A DNA stretch of 64,000 bases from Sphingosinicella sp963974575 (GCF_963974575.1 NZ_CAXBBQ010000002.1:62001-126000), one strand, 5' to 3'. Shown: positions 16,039-25,339, counted from the first letter of the stretch. The notes: generated by a model not told the origin, from the sequence alone. Numbers and translations are program-made.

Positions 16039-17958
16039 ATGATCCAGACTATGCGTACCGCGGGCGTTGCCCTGCTTCTCTGCTCCGCAGCCAGCGTACC
16101 CGCGCTTGCAAAGGAAGTCGCCTACGACATCGTCATCAAGGGCGGCACCATCGTCGACGGCAGCGGCCTCGCCGCCTATCGCGGCGATGTCGGAATCGCG
16201 GGCGGGCACATCGTTGCGGTGGGCGATCTCGCCAAGGCCAAGGCGGCCAAAACCATCGATGCCAATGGGCTCGTCGTCGCGCCCGGCTTCATCAACATCC
16301 ACAGCCATGCCGAGCCTGAGGGCGTCTCCACCGCGGTCAACATGCTGACCCAGGGCGTCACCACCGAAATCATCAACGCCGACGGCGGTGGCGGCAACGA
16401 CATTGCCGCGCAGCTTCCCGAGATGGCCGCGAACGGGCTTGCCGAGAACATCGGCGCCTACGTCGGCTTCAACGCCGTGTGGCGGGACGCGATGGGCGAC
16501 CGCGACCTGCGCCCGACGCCGGAGCAAATCGCATCGATGAAGGCCGCGATCGAAAACAACCTGAAGGCGGGCGCGTGGGGCGTCGCCTCGGGTCTCGATT
16601 ACCGCCCGTCCTACTATGCGAAAACGGAAGAGGTGATCGACATCGTCTCGGTCGCAAAGCCGTGGCGCACCAATTTCCCCAACCACGACCGCCTGCGCCC
16701 GGAGGATAATCTCAGCTCTTTCAAGGGCATGGAAGAAACCGTTCTGATCGGTGAGAAAGCGGGGCTCGTCCCCGTCATCACGCACATCAAGAGCGCGGGC
16801 AAGGAACGCGGCAACGCGCCGAAGGTGCTCGAAATGGTCTCCGCCGCCACCGCGCGCGGGGCGTGGACGGCGATCGACATCTATCCCTACCTTGCCGGGC
16901 AGACGGCGCTGCAGGCCTTCCTCGTGCCAGGCTGGGCAGCGGATGGCGGGCGCGACGCGATGCTCGCGCGCTTCAAGGATCCGAAGCTCCGCCCGCAGCT
17001 CGTCGAGGCGGCGGAATATGCGATGGCAACGCGCCTCGGCGGCGCCGAAGGCATCGCCCTCCCCGATCTCGGCAAGCGGCTTACCGACATCATGGCTGCT
17101 GAAAACATCCGTGCCGGCGAGGCGGTGCTCCGCACGCTGGAACGCGATCCCTACACCCGCGCCAACATGACGTTCGGCGACGAGAAGGACGTGATCGCCT
17201 TCCTGCAATATCCCGACACGGCGGTCGCCTGCGATTGCGGTGCTTCGATCAAGAACCGTGGCCATCCGCGCTACTTCGGCAGCTTTCCGAAAATCCTCGG
17301 CCACTATGTGCGCGACACCGGCACGATCACGATGGAAGACGCTGTTCGCAAGATGAGCGCTCTCCCCGCCGCGATCATCGGCATGGTCGATCGCGGCCAT
17401 ATCGCGCCCGGTATGCGCGCCGACGTGATGGTCTTCGATCCCAAGACCGTGCGCGACCACGCGACGTTCGACGCCCCCACGCTGCCATCGGACGGTGTCC
17501 GCCACGTGATCGTCAACGGCGTTCCGGCGCTGGAGGGCGGCGCAGCGACGGGCGCGAAACCAGGCGCGGTGCTGCTGCGCGACGCGCACATGCCGAGCCG
17601 CCCGATGAATACCGCCTCAAAGGCACGCGCCTTCACGGCGAGCGGACAGTCGGCGGACTACAGCATCACCCTCACTGCAAAGCAGGGGGCAGGCGATCGC
17701 TTCGCCACCGGCACGGTGAAGCTGAAGGACGTGAAGTCGGGAACGGTGTGGTCCGCCGACCGGCTCGGCACGGTCCAGACCGCCAAAGGCTGGGCGAGCG
17801 TTACCGCGGTGCTGAAGGACAAGGCGGGTAATCGGAAGGCTGCGACGCTGACCCTCGACCGGGCGGATGGCAGCGCGGAAACGCCTGTGGTCACGGTGGC
17901 GCTGGGCGGCGAATCCGCGGCGATCCTGCCCGCGAAGGGCTCCGTTCAGGCCGAATAA
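16039..17958 (+). CDS. secreted D-aminoacylase-like amidohydrolase
   Basis: A 639-residue periplasmic amidohydrolase. The signal peptide ends PALAKE near residue 24. The D-aminoacylase features are DIVIKGGTIVDGSG, the metal motif NIHSHAEP, and the late block HPRYFGSFPKILGHYVRD. The family's metal-binding NCG motif is replaced by NADGGGGND, which marks a separate subgroup. The last 95 residues or so are an added beta-rich domain (ITLTAKQGAGDRFATGTVKL, VVTVALGG). Substrates may be N-acyl-D-amino acids or D-residue peptides, and the partner serine hydrolase could feed it from cell-wall peptides; that is inference. GTG 16033 is an alternative start. Confidence 0.83.
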   Translation: MIQTMRTAGVALLLCSAASVPALAKEVAYDIVIKGGTIVDGSGLAAYRGDVGIAGGHIVAVGDLAKAKAAKTIDANGLVVAPGFINIHSHAEPEGVSTAVNMLTQGVTTEIINADGGGGNDIAAQLPEMAANGLAENIGAYVGFNAVWRDAMGDRDLRPTPEQIASMKAAIENNLKAGAWGVASGLDYRPSYYAKTEEVIDIVSVAKPWRTNFPNHDRLRPEDNLSSFKGMEETVLIGEKAGLVPVITHIKSAGKERGNAPKVLEMVSAATARGAWTAIDIYPYLAGQTALQAFLVPGWAADGGRDAMLARFKDPKLRPQLVEAAEYAMATRLGGAEGIALPDLGKRLTDIMAAENIRAGEAVLRTLERDPYTRANMTFGDEKDVIAFLQYPDTAVACDCGASIKNRGHPRYFGSFPKILGHYVRDTGTITMEDAVRKMSALPAAIIGMVDRGHIAPGMRADVMVFDPKTVRDHATFDAPTLPSDGVRHVIVNGVPALEGGAATGAKPGAVLLRDAHMPSRPMNTASKARAFTASGQSADYSITLTAKQGAGDRFATGTVKLKDVKSGTVWSADRLGTVQTAKGWASVTAVLKDKAGNRKAATLTLDRADGSAETPVVTVALGGESAAILPAKGSVQAE

Positions 17959-17987
17959 CCCGCCGCGCAGGGCAAATTGCGGATGGA

Positions 17988-18022
17988 GAATCGCGTCTCA
18001 GTCGTTAGACAGGGCGCGATTC
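17988..18022 (+). terminator. hairpin after the D-aminoacylase-like gene
   Basis: GAATCGCG pairs with CGCGATTC (8 bp), and GTCT pairs with AGAC inside the loop. It starts 30 bases after the stop codon and is followed by TTCATCGTTC, not a clean T-run, so it may attenuate or be Rho-assisted. Confidence 0.4.
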
Positions 18023-18077
18023 TTCATCGTTCGCTTCGAGCCCCGGCCTCGGCGCGAACATTCCGGCAGGAGCAGCC

Positions 18078-18782
18078 ATGATTGAAGCCGAATGGTGGGA
18101 TGCAGAGGATTCCGCCGAACTCGCCGCGTCGGCGGCGGGCGACATCCAGTTCATCATCGAAAGCGCCATCGATGCGCGCGGGCAGGCGCTGATCGCCGTG
18201 CCCGGCACCGGGATCGCGCTCACGGTGCTGAAGGAGGTCGCGAAAGCGAAATTCGACTGGAAGCGCGTCACCATCGTGCCGACCGGCGACTGCCTCGTCG
18301 CGGTCGACAGCCCACTGTCCGCCGCCGCCGCACTCGCCCGCATCTTCCTGCCCAAGGGTGCGCGCGTTCTGCCGATCGGCAGCGACAACGCCGACTACAA
18401 GGCTGCGGGACGCGCCGCTGACGCACGGCTCGAAGACCTGCAATGGCCGCCCGATCTCGTGTGGCTCGATGTCGGTGCGAACGGCGAGACGGCGGGCATC
18501 TTCCGCGGCCCCGATCTCGACGAGGCGCTGAACGGCCCGAAGTCGCGCCGCGCGATCGGCGTAATGCCCGATCCGCTGCCGAAGGACGCGCCTGTGGCAC
18601 GCGTGACGCTGACGCGCGCCGCGATCACCTCGGCGCGCACGCTGATCGTCGCGCTCGAAGGCGACGACGCAAAGGCTGTGCTCGAAAAGGCGCTGGAAGA
18701 CGGGCCGCTTTCGGACACGCCGGTCGGCCGCGTGCTCGCCGAAGTCACCGTCCCGGTCGACATTCACTGGTGTCCCGCCTGA
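18078..18782 (+). CDS. pgl: 6-phosphogluconolactonase (DevB type)
   Basis: A 234-residue enzyme that hydrolyses 6-phosphogluconolactone to 6-phosphogluconate, the second step of the Entner-Doudoroff and pentose-phosphate routes. The DevB/SOL family pattern is seen in ALIAVPGTG near residue 40, KFDWKRVTIVPTGDCLVAVDSP around 58-80, LDVGANGETAGIF near 131-143 and a late block with TLTRAAITSARTLIVALEG. The AGGAGCAGCC ribosome site precedes ATG 18078. glk follows 7 bases after the stop. In related sphingomonads the set is zwf-pgl-edd-glk; here zwf and edd are not adjacent. Confidence 0.87.
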   Translation: MIEAEWWDAEDSAELAASAAGDIQFIIESAIDARGQALIAVPGTGIALTVLKEVAKAKFDWKRVTIVPTGDCLVAVDSPLSAAAALARIFLPKGARVLPIGSDNADYKAAGRAADARLEDLQWPPDLVWLDVGANGETAGIFRGPDLDEALNGPKSRRAIGVMPDPLPKDAPVARVTLTRAAITSARTLIVALEGDDAKAVLEKALEDGPLSDTPVGRVLAEVTVPVDIHWCPA

Positions 18783-18789
18783 CGGCGCG

Positions 18790-19737
18790 ATGAGGATCGT
18801 CGCAGCCGATATCGGCGGCACGCACGCCCGCTTCGCGATCGCCGAGATCGCAGGCGGGCGGTGTGAACTCGGCGAACCGGTAACGCTGAAAAGCGCTGAC
18901 TACGACGGTCTCGAAGCGGCTTGGGCAACCCTCCCCGCCCTCTTCGGCCATGCGCTTCCGAACGCCGCTGCGATCGGCGTCGCCGCGCCCATCGCAGGCG
19001 ATGTGCTTGCCTTCGTGAACAATGACTGGAAAATCCAGCGCGCCGGACTCGCCGGGCGGCTGGGTCTCGAAACGGTGAAGCTCCTTAACGATTTCGGGGC
19101 GATGGCCCACGGCGTCGCAGCACTGGGCGATGAATGGACCGAGCATCTGTGCGGCCCCGACGTGCCGCTTCCTCTCGACCACCCTGTCAGCGTAATCGGC
19201 CCCGGCACCGGCCTTGGCAGCGCGATCCTGCTCAGGCGGGGGGGACGTGTCGAGGTCGTGGAAACCGAATCCGCGCACATCGCCTTCGCGCCGCTCGATG
19301 CCACCGAAGAGACGATGATGCCCGCGCTGCGGCGGATGTACGGCCGCGTCTCGAACGAACGGCTCGTCTCAGGGCCAGGCCTCGGCGCGATCCGCACCGC
19401 GCTTGATCCCGGCGCCGCGCCAATGACGGACGCCAATCTCTGGGCCGCCGCGCTCGCGGATGAGGACGACGACGCCATGGCGCGCTTCGCGATGATCTAC
19501 GGCGCGGTCGCGGGCGATATTGCCCTCGCGCACGGCGCGATGGGTGTGGCCATCGTGGGCGGGCTTTCGAACCGCGCGAAAACGCGGCTTCGCGCCTCGG
19601 GCTTTCACGCCCGTTTCATTGACAAGGGCCGCTATAGCGCGCGGATGCAGCAGGTTCCGGTCAGGCTGGTGACGCACAGGCAAACCGGGCTGCTCGGCGC
19701 GGCAGCCGCATTCGCACAGGACTACGCCGGCACTTAG
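18790..19737 (+). CDS. glk: glucokinase
   Basis: A 315-residue ATP-dependent glucokinase that phosphorylates glucose to glucose 6-phosphate, feeding the pathway of the upstream pgl gene. Family blocks in order are DIGGTHARFAIAE (phosphate loop), AAPIAGDVLAFVNNDWKIQ (residues about 60-80, sugar site), LLNDFGAMAHG with the catalytic Asp, GPGTGLGSAIL and ETESAHIAFAP. The start ATGAGGATCGTC lies 7 bases from pgl. The 3' end overlaps the convergent PilZ gene by 4 bases (TTAG). Confidence 0.93.
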   Translation: MRIVAADIGGTHARFAIAEIAGGRCELGEPVTLKSADYDGLEAAWATLPALFGHALPNAAAIGVAAPIAGDVLAFVNNDWKIQRAGLAGRLGLETVKLLNDFGAMAHGVAALGDEWTEHLCGPDVPLPLDHPVSVIGPGTGLGSAILLRRGGRVEVVETESAHIAFAPLDATEETMMPALRRMYGRVSNERLVSGPGLGAIRTALDPGAAPMTDANLWAAALADEDDDAMARFAMIYGAVAGDIALAHGAMGVAIVGGLSNRAKTRLRASGFHARFIDKGRYSARMQQVPVRLVTHRQTGLLGAAAAFAQDYAGT

Positions 19738-20027
19738 ACGGCTGCGGCCATCCGCGCTTTATGCGCCTCGGCGATTTCGTCCGTGAAGCAGACACCGAGT
19801 TCACCGTCCGCAAAGCGCACGACGATGCCCGACCGCATTCCCATCCGCACCGTCGTCAGCAGCACCTTCTCACCGATCGCGATCTGCTCGTGCGTGGCGA
19901 GACGGGCGCCCGTCATCGACATGTCGATGACGCGCGCCGTCACCTGGCCACGACGGTAATCCATCCTGGCCAGATAGTTCGTTGCGGCACGTGCCGCATT
20001 CCGGTGGTTATCGGGTGCGTTCGACAT
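19734..20027 (-). CDS. PilZ domain protein
   Basis: A 97-residue single-domain protein. PilZ domains bind cyclic di-GMP through an RxxxR element and a D/NxSxxG element. Here YLARMDYRRGQVTARV supplies the arginines at about residues 21-26, and DMSMTGARLAT near residue 36 gives DxSxxG. The rest is a short beta-barrel (VLLTTVRMGMRSGIVVRF, LGVCFTDEI). It may act as a c-di-GMP adaptor for motility or surface polysaccharide. It stands alone on the - strand. Confidence 0.82.
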   Translation of the reverse strand: MSNAPDNHRNAARAATNYLARMDYRRGQVTARVIDMSMTGARLATHEQIAIGEKVLLTTVRMGMRSGIVVRFADGELGVCFTDEIAEAHKARMAAAV

Positions 20028-20069
20028 GCCCCGAATCTCGCACGAAAATGGTTAGCAGATCGTTGCCGA

Positions 20070-21251
20070 TCAGCCGTAAACCTCAAACAGGCCCGCCGCG
20101 CCCTGCCCGCCGCCGATGCACATCGTGACGACGACATATTTCGCGCCGCGACGCCGCCCCTCGATCAGCGCATGGCCGGTAAGGCGCGCACCCGACATGC
20201 CGTAGGGATGGCCCACGGAAATCGCGCCACCGTCGACGTTGAACTTTTCGGGATCGATGCCGAGCTTGTCGCGGCAATAGAGCGCCTGCACCGCGAACGC
20301 CTCGTTCAGTTCCCAAAGGCCGATGTCGTCGATCTTCAGGCCGTTCTGCTTCAAAAGCTTCGGGATCGCGAACACCGGACCGATGCCCATCTCGTCGGGC
20401 GCGACACCCGCCACCGCCATGCCGACATAGCGGCCGAGCGGCTTCAGGCCGCGGCGTTCGGCCTCTTTCGCCTCCATGACGAGCGAAGCCGAGGCGCCGT
20501 CCGAAAGCTGGCTGGCGTTGCCGGCGGTCACGTTGTGGCCGGGGCCGCGCACGGGTTGCAGACCCTTGAGGCCTTCGAGCGTCGTCTCGGGGCGGTTGCC
20601 TTCGTCCTTCGTCAGCGTCACGTCGTGCTTGGTGACCTCGCCCGTCTCCTTGTTCTTCATCACCATCACGGAGGGCAGCGGCACGATCTCGTCGTCGAAG
20701 CGCCCGGCCTGCTGCGCCGCCGCCGTGCGCTGCTGCGACTGGAAGGCGAATTCGTCGCACACGTCACGGCTGATGTTGTAGCGCTTGGCCACGATCTCCG
20801 CGGTGTCGATCATCGGCATGTAGGCGTCGGGATGCATCTCGATCAGGCTCATGTCGGGCTCAATCCGCATCTTCTCGTTCTGTACCATCGAGATCGACTC
20901 GACGCCGCCGCCCACCACGATCTGCATCCCGTCGACGATCACCTGCTTCGCCGCCGTCGCGATCGCCATCAGGCCGCTCGCGCACTGGCGATCGAGCGCC
21001 ATGCCCGCCACGGTCACGGGAAGCCCGCCGCGCAGCGCCGCAAGCCGCCCGATGCACGGCGACTGCACGCCCTGCAGCATGGCCGAACCGAAGATGCAGT
21101 CATCGACCTCCGCCGGGTCGATCCCTGCGCGCGCTACCACATGTTTCACGGCATGGCCCGCGAGCGTCGGCGACGGTGTGGCGTTGAAAGCGCCGCGATA
21201 GGCCTTGCCGATCGGCGTGCGGGCGGTGGAAACGATAACGGCTTCGCGCAT
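20070..21251 (-). CDS. acetyl-CoA C-acyltransferase (thiolase)
   Basis: A 393-residue thiolase. The acyl-accepting cysteine is in LDRQCASGLMA near residue 90, the catalytic His is in GGAISVGHPYGMSGAR near 350, and the second cysteine is in VVTMCIGGGQGAAGLFE near 380. NEAF is present at WELNEAFAVQAL. The pattern fits the broad degradative or acetyl-CoA acetyltransferase group; chain-length preference cannot be read. It is followed on the same strand, upstream, by a MaoC hydratase, a pairing typical of fatty-acid or aromatic side-chain beta-oxidation. Confidence 0.92.
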   Translation of the reverse strand: MREAVIVSTARTPIGKAYRGAFNATPSPTLAGHAVKHVVARAGIDPAEVDDCIFGSAMLQGVQSPCIGRLAALRGGLPVTVAGMALDRQCASGLMAIATAAKQVIVDGMQIVVGGGVESISMVQNEKMRIEPDMSLIEMHPDAYMPMIDTAEIVAKRYNISRDVCDEFAFQSQQRTAAAQQAGRFDDEIVPLPSVMVMKNKETGEVTKHDVTLTKDEGNRPETTLEGLKGLQPVRGPGHNVTAGNASQLSDGASASLVMEAKEAERRGLKPLGRYVGMAVAGVAPDEMGIGPVFAIPKLLKQNGLKIDDIGLWELNEAFAVQALYCRDKLGIDPEKFNVDGGAISVGHPYGMSGARLTGHALIEGRRRGAKYVVVTMCIGGGQGAAGLFEVYG

Positions 21252-21275
21252 GGGAGAGTCTCCTGTTCCTGAATC

Positions 21276-21728
21276 TTATACGTAGGTGAGGCCGACCCAT
21301 TCGGCCAGCAATGCGGGCTTTTCCTCGCCCTCGATCTCAACGACCACCTCGTAGGTGGATTGCAAAACGCCCGGATTTCGCTCCGTCACGTCGAGCAGCG
21401 TCATGCGCCCGCGAACGCGCTTGCCCGACCGCACGGGGGCGAGGAAGCGCAGCTTGTTCATGCCGTAGTTCACGCCCATCTTCCTGCCTTCGAGGTCCGG
21501 AAACAGCTCGTAGGCCATGGCCGAAAGCAACGACAGCGTAAGGAATCCGTGGGCGATCGTGCCGCCGAAGGGCGTTTCCGCCGCCCGTTCGGGATCGACA
21601 TGGATGAACTGAAAGTCCTCAGTGCATTCTGCAAACGTATCGATCCGTTTCTGATCGACTTCGAACCAGCGCGAAACACCCAGTTCGCTGCCCACCATCG
21701 CCTTGTAGGCCTGCACCGAAACCGTCAT
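21276..21728 (-). CDS. MaoC/NodN-like (R)-enoyl-CoA hydratase family protein
   Basis: A 150-residue hot-dog-fold protein. The hydratase motif is intact: FQFIHVDPERA followed by FGGTIAHGFLTLSLL, giving the Asp and His that add water across an enoyl-CoA double bond. The start MTVSVQAYKAMVGSELGVSRWFEVDQ and the later NYGMNKLRFLAPVRSG resemble NodN-like dehydratases. ATG 21728 is preceded by an AGGGAGGTG ribosome site. It lies 24 bases before the thiolase on the same strand, so a shared beta-oxidation-type role is likely. Confidence 0.85.
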   Translation of the reverse strand: MTVSVQAYKAMVGSELGVSRWFEVDQKRIDTFAECTEDFQFIHVDPERAAETPFGGTIAHGFLTLSLLSAMAYELFPDLEGRKMGVNYGMNKLRFLAPVRSGKRVRGRMTLLDVTERNPGVLQSTYEVVVEIEGEEKPALLAEWVGLTYV

Positions 21729-21777
21729 CCACACCTCCCTTTTTCGCGCCCGGCTTAAGATGCCGCAGCCGCCATGC

Positions 21778-22233
21778 CTAGATAGGTAAAACGTGAGTAT
21801 TCTTGACCTCTTCGAGCACCGCATAGGTCCGCGTTTCCCGCACCCCAGGCAGATCGACGAGCGTATCGCCGAGGAAGGCCCGGTAAGCCGCCATGTCCTT
21901 GACGCGCGCCTTGATGAGGTAGTCGAACCCGCCCGCCACCATGTGGCACTCGAGGACGGCAGGCATCCGCCGGACGGCGGCAGCGAAATCATCGAATACG
22001 TCTGAGGTCGTGCGGTCGAGCAGCACTTCGACGAAAATGAGCAGCGCACAATCGAGCAGCACGGGATCAAGCACGGCGACGGTGCCCGCGATATAGCCCT
22101 TCTCCCGCAGCCGCCGGACACGTTCGTGGCAGGCGGCTGGCGACAGGTTGCAGCGCTCGGCGAGCGCCTGGTTGGTGATGCGCCCGTCTTCCTGCAGCGT
22201 ACGCAGGATGGCGCGGTCAATGGCATCGAGCAT
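21778..22233 (-). CDS. Lrp/AsnC-family regulator, probable proline-catabolism activator (PutR-like)
   Basis: A 151-residue regulator. The helix-turn-helix is at residues 1-50 (LDAIDRAILRTLQEDGRI, NQALAERCNLSPAACHERVRRLREKGYI) and the effector-binding RAM domain is at about 65-145 (LIFVEVLLDRTTSDVFDDF, HMVAGGFDYLIKARVKDM). It is divergent from putA with 127 bases between starts. In several alphaproteobacteria an Lrp-type gene beside a putA that lacks a DNA-binding domain activates it in response to proline; the arrangement here is the same. An upstream TTG/ATG extension is hydrophobic and AT-rich and is rejected. Confidence 0.87.
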   Translation of the reverse strand: MLDAIDRAILRTLQEDGRITNQALAERCNLSPAACHERVRRLREKGYIAGTVAVLDPVLLDCALLIFVEVLLDRTTSDVFDDFAAAVRRMPAVLECHMVAGGFDYLIKARVKDMAAYRAFLGDTLVDLPGVRETRTYAVLEEVKNTHVLPI

Positions 22234-22360
22234 GACAATCCGAACCTTCTTCGGCAAAATCAGAATACGCCTTACATAATTCAGGAGAAGAAACAAAAAT
22301 ACAAAGCACATTTGTCCTATTCGCTGGCATTATCGAAGGATCATCAGCGAAAGACCCGTC
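22234..22360. promoter_or_regulatory. divergent control region between Lrp-type gene and putA
   Basis: 127 bases, AT-rich compared with the genes around it (for example ACAAAAATACAAAGCACA). It must hold both promoters and the binding sites of the regulator. No single strong dyad stands out, which is usual for Lrp-type proteins that bind several degenerate sites. Confidence 0.45.
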
Positions 22361-25339
22361 ATGCCCATCGCCGACATCCTTGCCGATATGCAGCGCCTGC
22401 ACCGTGCGCCCGAGCCGGACGTGATCCTGCCGCTGTGCGAGGCCGCGCGCGTCGATGCAGCGGCAAGAGGCAGGATCACAGCCCGCGCCGGGGACCTCCT
22501 CGACGAGCTGCGCGCCGCGCAGTCGAGCGGCTGGGTCAACCGCTTCCTTCAGGAATACCGCCTCAACACCGACGAAGGCATCGCCCTACTCGCGCTCGCC
22601 GAAGCGTTCCTGCGCGTGCCGGATGCTGAGACCGCCGACCTCCTCATTCGCGACAAGCTCGGCACCGCCGACTGGTCGGCGCACGCCGGCAAATCCGATT
22701 CCACGCTCGTCAACGGCGCGACATGGGGCCTTGTCGTCACCCGCTCGCTCGTCGGCGAGAGTGGATCGGCGCTGAAGCGCCTGATCGGCCGGGTTGGCGA
22801 GCCCGTGGTTCGCACCGCCGTCGGCACGGCGATGCGCCTGATGGGGCAGGTGTTCGTGATGGGCCGCACGATCGAAGAGGCGCTGGAGCGCGCGAACGAC
22901 AAAGACCACACCGGTTTCGTCGCCAGCTTCGACATGCTTGGCGAAGCGGCGCGCACGCGGGACGACGCAGAGCGCTATTTCCGCTCCTATGCGGATGCCA
23001 TCGACGCCATCGGCAAGGGCAGCAAGGGCCGCGACCACAGCATCTCGGTAAAACTCTCGGCGCTCCACCCGCGCTATGAAACCGCGCACGCCGATACCTG
23101 CGTGCCCGAACTTTCCGCCATGCTCGTCGAACTCGCCGAGCGCGCCGCAAAGGCGGACATCGGCCTCACCGTCGATGCGGAGGAATCGGAGCGGCTCGTC
23201 ATGTCGCTCGACATCATCGCCGCCGCCGCCCGCGCGCCGTCGCTTTCCGGCTGGGACAAGCTCGGCATGGCGGTACAGGCTTACTCAAAACGCTGCCGCG
23301 CGGTCATCGCATGGGCGGACGCGATCGGCGCAGAGACCAACCGCCGGATCGCGGTGCGCCTCGTGAAGGGCGCCTACTGGGACAGCGAGATCAAGCGCAC
23401 GCAGGAGGCCGGGCTTTCCGACTATCCGCTGTTCACGCGCAAGGCCGCAACCGACGTCTCCTACCTCGCCTGCGCGCGCGACATGCTTGCCGCGAAGAAC
23501 ATCTACGCGGCGTTTGCCAGCCACAACGCGCTCACCGTCGCGACGCTGCTTGAATGGGCCGGCGAGCGCCGCGACTTCGAGTTCCAGCGCCTCCACGGCA
23601 TGGGCGAAGGGCTTTATGAAACGCTGGTGCGCGAAGGCGGCTACAACTGCCGCATTTATGCGCCCGTCGGCGGCCACCGCGACCTCCTCGCCTATCTCGT
23701 GCGCCGCCTGCTTGAAAACGGCGCCAACTCCAGCTTCGTGCATCAGCTCGCCGACCCGAACGTCACCGAGGAAGAGCTGCTCGCCGATCCGGTCGAGAAG
23801 ATCGCGGCCGTCGGCGGCACGCGCCACCCCTCCATCCCCCTCCCCGCCGATCTGTTCGGTGCCGTTCGCGGCAACAGCGCAGGCATCGATTTGCAGGACG
23901 CCATGACCCTCGAAGAAACCGCATCCGCCATCGCCGCCCGCGCCGACATCGGCGCTCCTCCCGCCGATTCGACCGTCGCGGAAGTGCACGCCGCAATCGC
24001 CGCAGCCGACGCTGCATTCGAAGGCTGGTCGCGCACCCCCGTCGAAACCCGCGCCGCCACGCTCGATCGCCTCGCCGATCTGCTTGAAGAACATCGCATC
24101 GATCTGATGGCACTCGCCGTCCATGAGGCAGGCAAGACCCTAGGCGACGCGATCGGCGAAGTCCGCGAAGCCGCCGACTTCTGCCGCTATTACGCCAATC
24201 AGGCGCGCGCAGAGTTCGCGCCGATCGAACTGCCGGGGCCGACGGGCGAGAGCAATACGCTGCGCCTCGAAGGCCGCGGCGTGTTCGCCTGTATAGCGCC
24301 TTGGAACTTCCCGCTCGCGATCTTCCTCGGCCAGGTCACGGCGGCACTCGTCGCCGGAAACAGCGTCGTCGCCAAGCCCGCGCCGCAGACGCCGCGCATC
24401 GCGCTGCGCGCCGTCGCGCTCGCCCACGAGGCCGGCGTACCGAAGGATGTGCTGAAGCTCGTCATCGGCGGCGCCGAGCCAGGGAACGCGCTCACCGCCG
24501 ATCCGCGCGTGATGGGCGTCGCCTTCACCGGATCGACCGGCACGGCCAAGGCGATCGCGCGCAGCCTCGTGGCAGACGACGCGCGCCCGATCGTGCCACT
24601 GATCGCCGAAACCGGCGGCCTCAACGCGATGATCGTCGATTCGACCGCGCTCCTCGAGCAGGTGATCGCTGACGTCGTGACGTCAGCCTTCCGTTCCGCC
24701 GGCCAGCGCTGCTCGGCGCTGCGTTTGCTTATCGTGCAGGAAGACGTGTTCGATCGCACGCTTGAGATGCTGAAGGGCGCGATGGACACGCTCGTCGTCG
24801 GCGATCCCGCCGATCCGCGCACCGATGTCGGCCCGGTGATCGATGATGCGGCATACCGGAAGCTCGAAGACTACCGCCTGTCGGCAACAGACCGCTGGCT
24901 GCATACGGTCGCAGTGCCCGAAGGCCGCTTCATCGCGCCGACCGTGATCCGCCTCGACCGTATCGAGGATCTGACGAAGGAATGGTTCGGCCCGATCCTG
25001 CACGTCACGACGTGGAAGACCGGCACGCTCGACGAGACGATCGCGCGCATCAACCGCAGCGGCTACGGCCTCACCATGGGGCTCCACAGCCGCATCGCCA
25101 GTCGCTGCGACCGCACGGTGGCGGCGGCGCGCGTCGGCAATCTTTACGTCAACCGCTCGATGATCGGCGCCATCGTCGGCTCGCAGCCGTTCGGCGGCGA
25201 AGGCCTGTCGGGCACCGGGCCGAAAGCGGGCGGGCCACACTACCTGCCGCGTTTCGCGGTGGAGCGCACGGTCAGCATCGACACGACCTCGGCAGGCGGC
25301 AACGCCAGCCTGCTCTCCATCGAGGATGTGACGCTTTAG
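22361..25339 (+). CDS. putA: bifunctional proline dehydrogenase / L-glutamate-gamma-semialdehyde dehydrogenase
   Basis: A 992-residue PutA that oxidises proline to glutamate in two steps with channelled intermediate. The FAD-dependent proline dehydrogenase half (about 1-460) ends with the substrate-binding signature RRLLENGANSSFV. The NAD-dependent dehydrogenase half (about 500-980) has WNFPLAIFLGQ, FTGSTGTAKA, the glutamate in AETGGLNAMIVDS and the nucleophile in SAGQRCSALRLL. It lacks the N-terminal ribbon-helix-helix repressor domain of E. coli PutA (1320 residues) and so cannot autoregulate; the divergent Lrp-type gene probably does so. The stop overlaps the convergent MscS gene by 4 bases. 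Confidence 0.96.
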   Translation: MPIADILADMQRLHRAPEPDVILPLCEAARVDAAARGRITARAGDLLDELRAAQSSGWVNRFLQEYRLNTDEGIALLALAEAFLRVPDAETADLLIRDKLGTADWSAHAGKSDSTLVNGATWGLVVTRSLVGESGSALKRLIGRVGEPVVRTAVGTAMRLMGQVFVMGRTIEEALERANDKDHTGFVASFDMLGEAARTRDDAERYFRSYADAIDAIGKGSKGRDHSISVKLSALHPRYETAHADTCVPELSAMLVELAERAAKADIGLTVDAEESERLVMSLDIIAAAARAPSLSGWDKLGMAVQAYSKRCRAVIAWADAIGAETNRRIAVRLVKGAYWDSEIKRTQEAGLSDYPLFTRKAATDVSYLACARDMLAAKNIYAAFASHNALTVATLLEWAGERRDFEFQRLHGMGEGLYETLVREGGYNCRIYAPVGGHRDLLAYLVRRLLENGANSSFVHQLADPNVTEEELLADPVEKIAAVGGTRHPSIPLPADLFGAVRGNSAGIDLQDAMTLEETASAIAARADIGAPPADSTVAEVHAAIAAADAAFEGWSRTPVETRAATLDRLADLLEEHRIDLMALAVHEAGKTLGDAIGEVREAADFCRYYANQARAEFAPIELPGPTGESNTLRLEGRGVFACIAPWNFPLAIFLGQVTAALVAGNSVVAKPAPQTPRIALRAVALAHEAGVPKDVLKLVIGGAEPGNALTADPRVMGVAFTGSTGTAKAIARSLVADDARPIVPLIAETGGLNAMIVDSTALLEQVIADVVTSAFRSAGQRCSALRLLIVQEDVFDRTLEMLKGAMDTLVVGDPADPRTDVGPVIDDAAYRKLEDYRLSATDRWLHTVAVPEGRFIAPTVIRLDRIEDLTKEWFGPILHVTTWKTGTLDETIARINRSGYGLTMGLHSRIASRCDRTVAAARVGNLYVNRSMIGAIVGSQPFGGEGLSGTGPKAGGPHYLPRFAVERTVSIDTTSAGGNASLLSIEDVTL

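Noticed and set aside
15985..17589. 534-codon frame opposite the D-aminoacylase-like gene
   Set aside because: It is a shadow of the amidohydrolase, which has a signal peptide and metal motifs.
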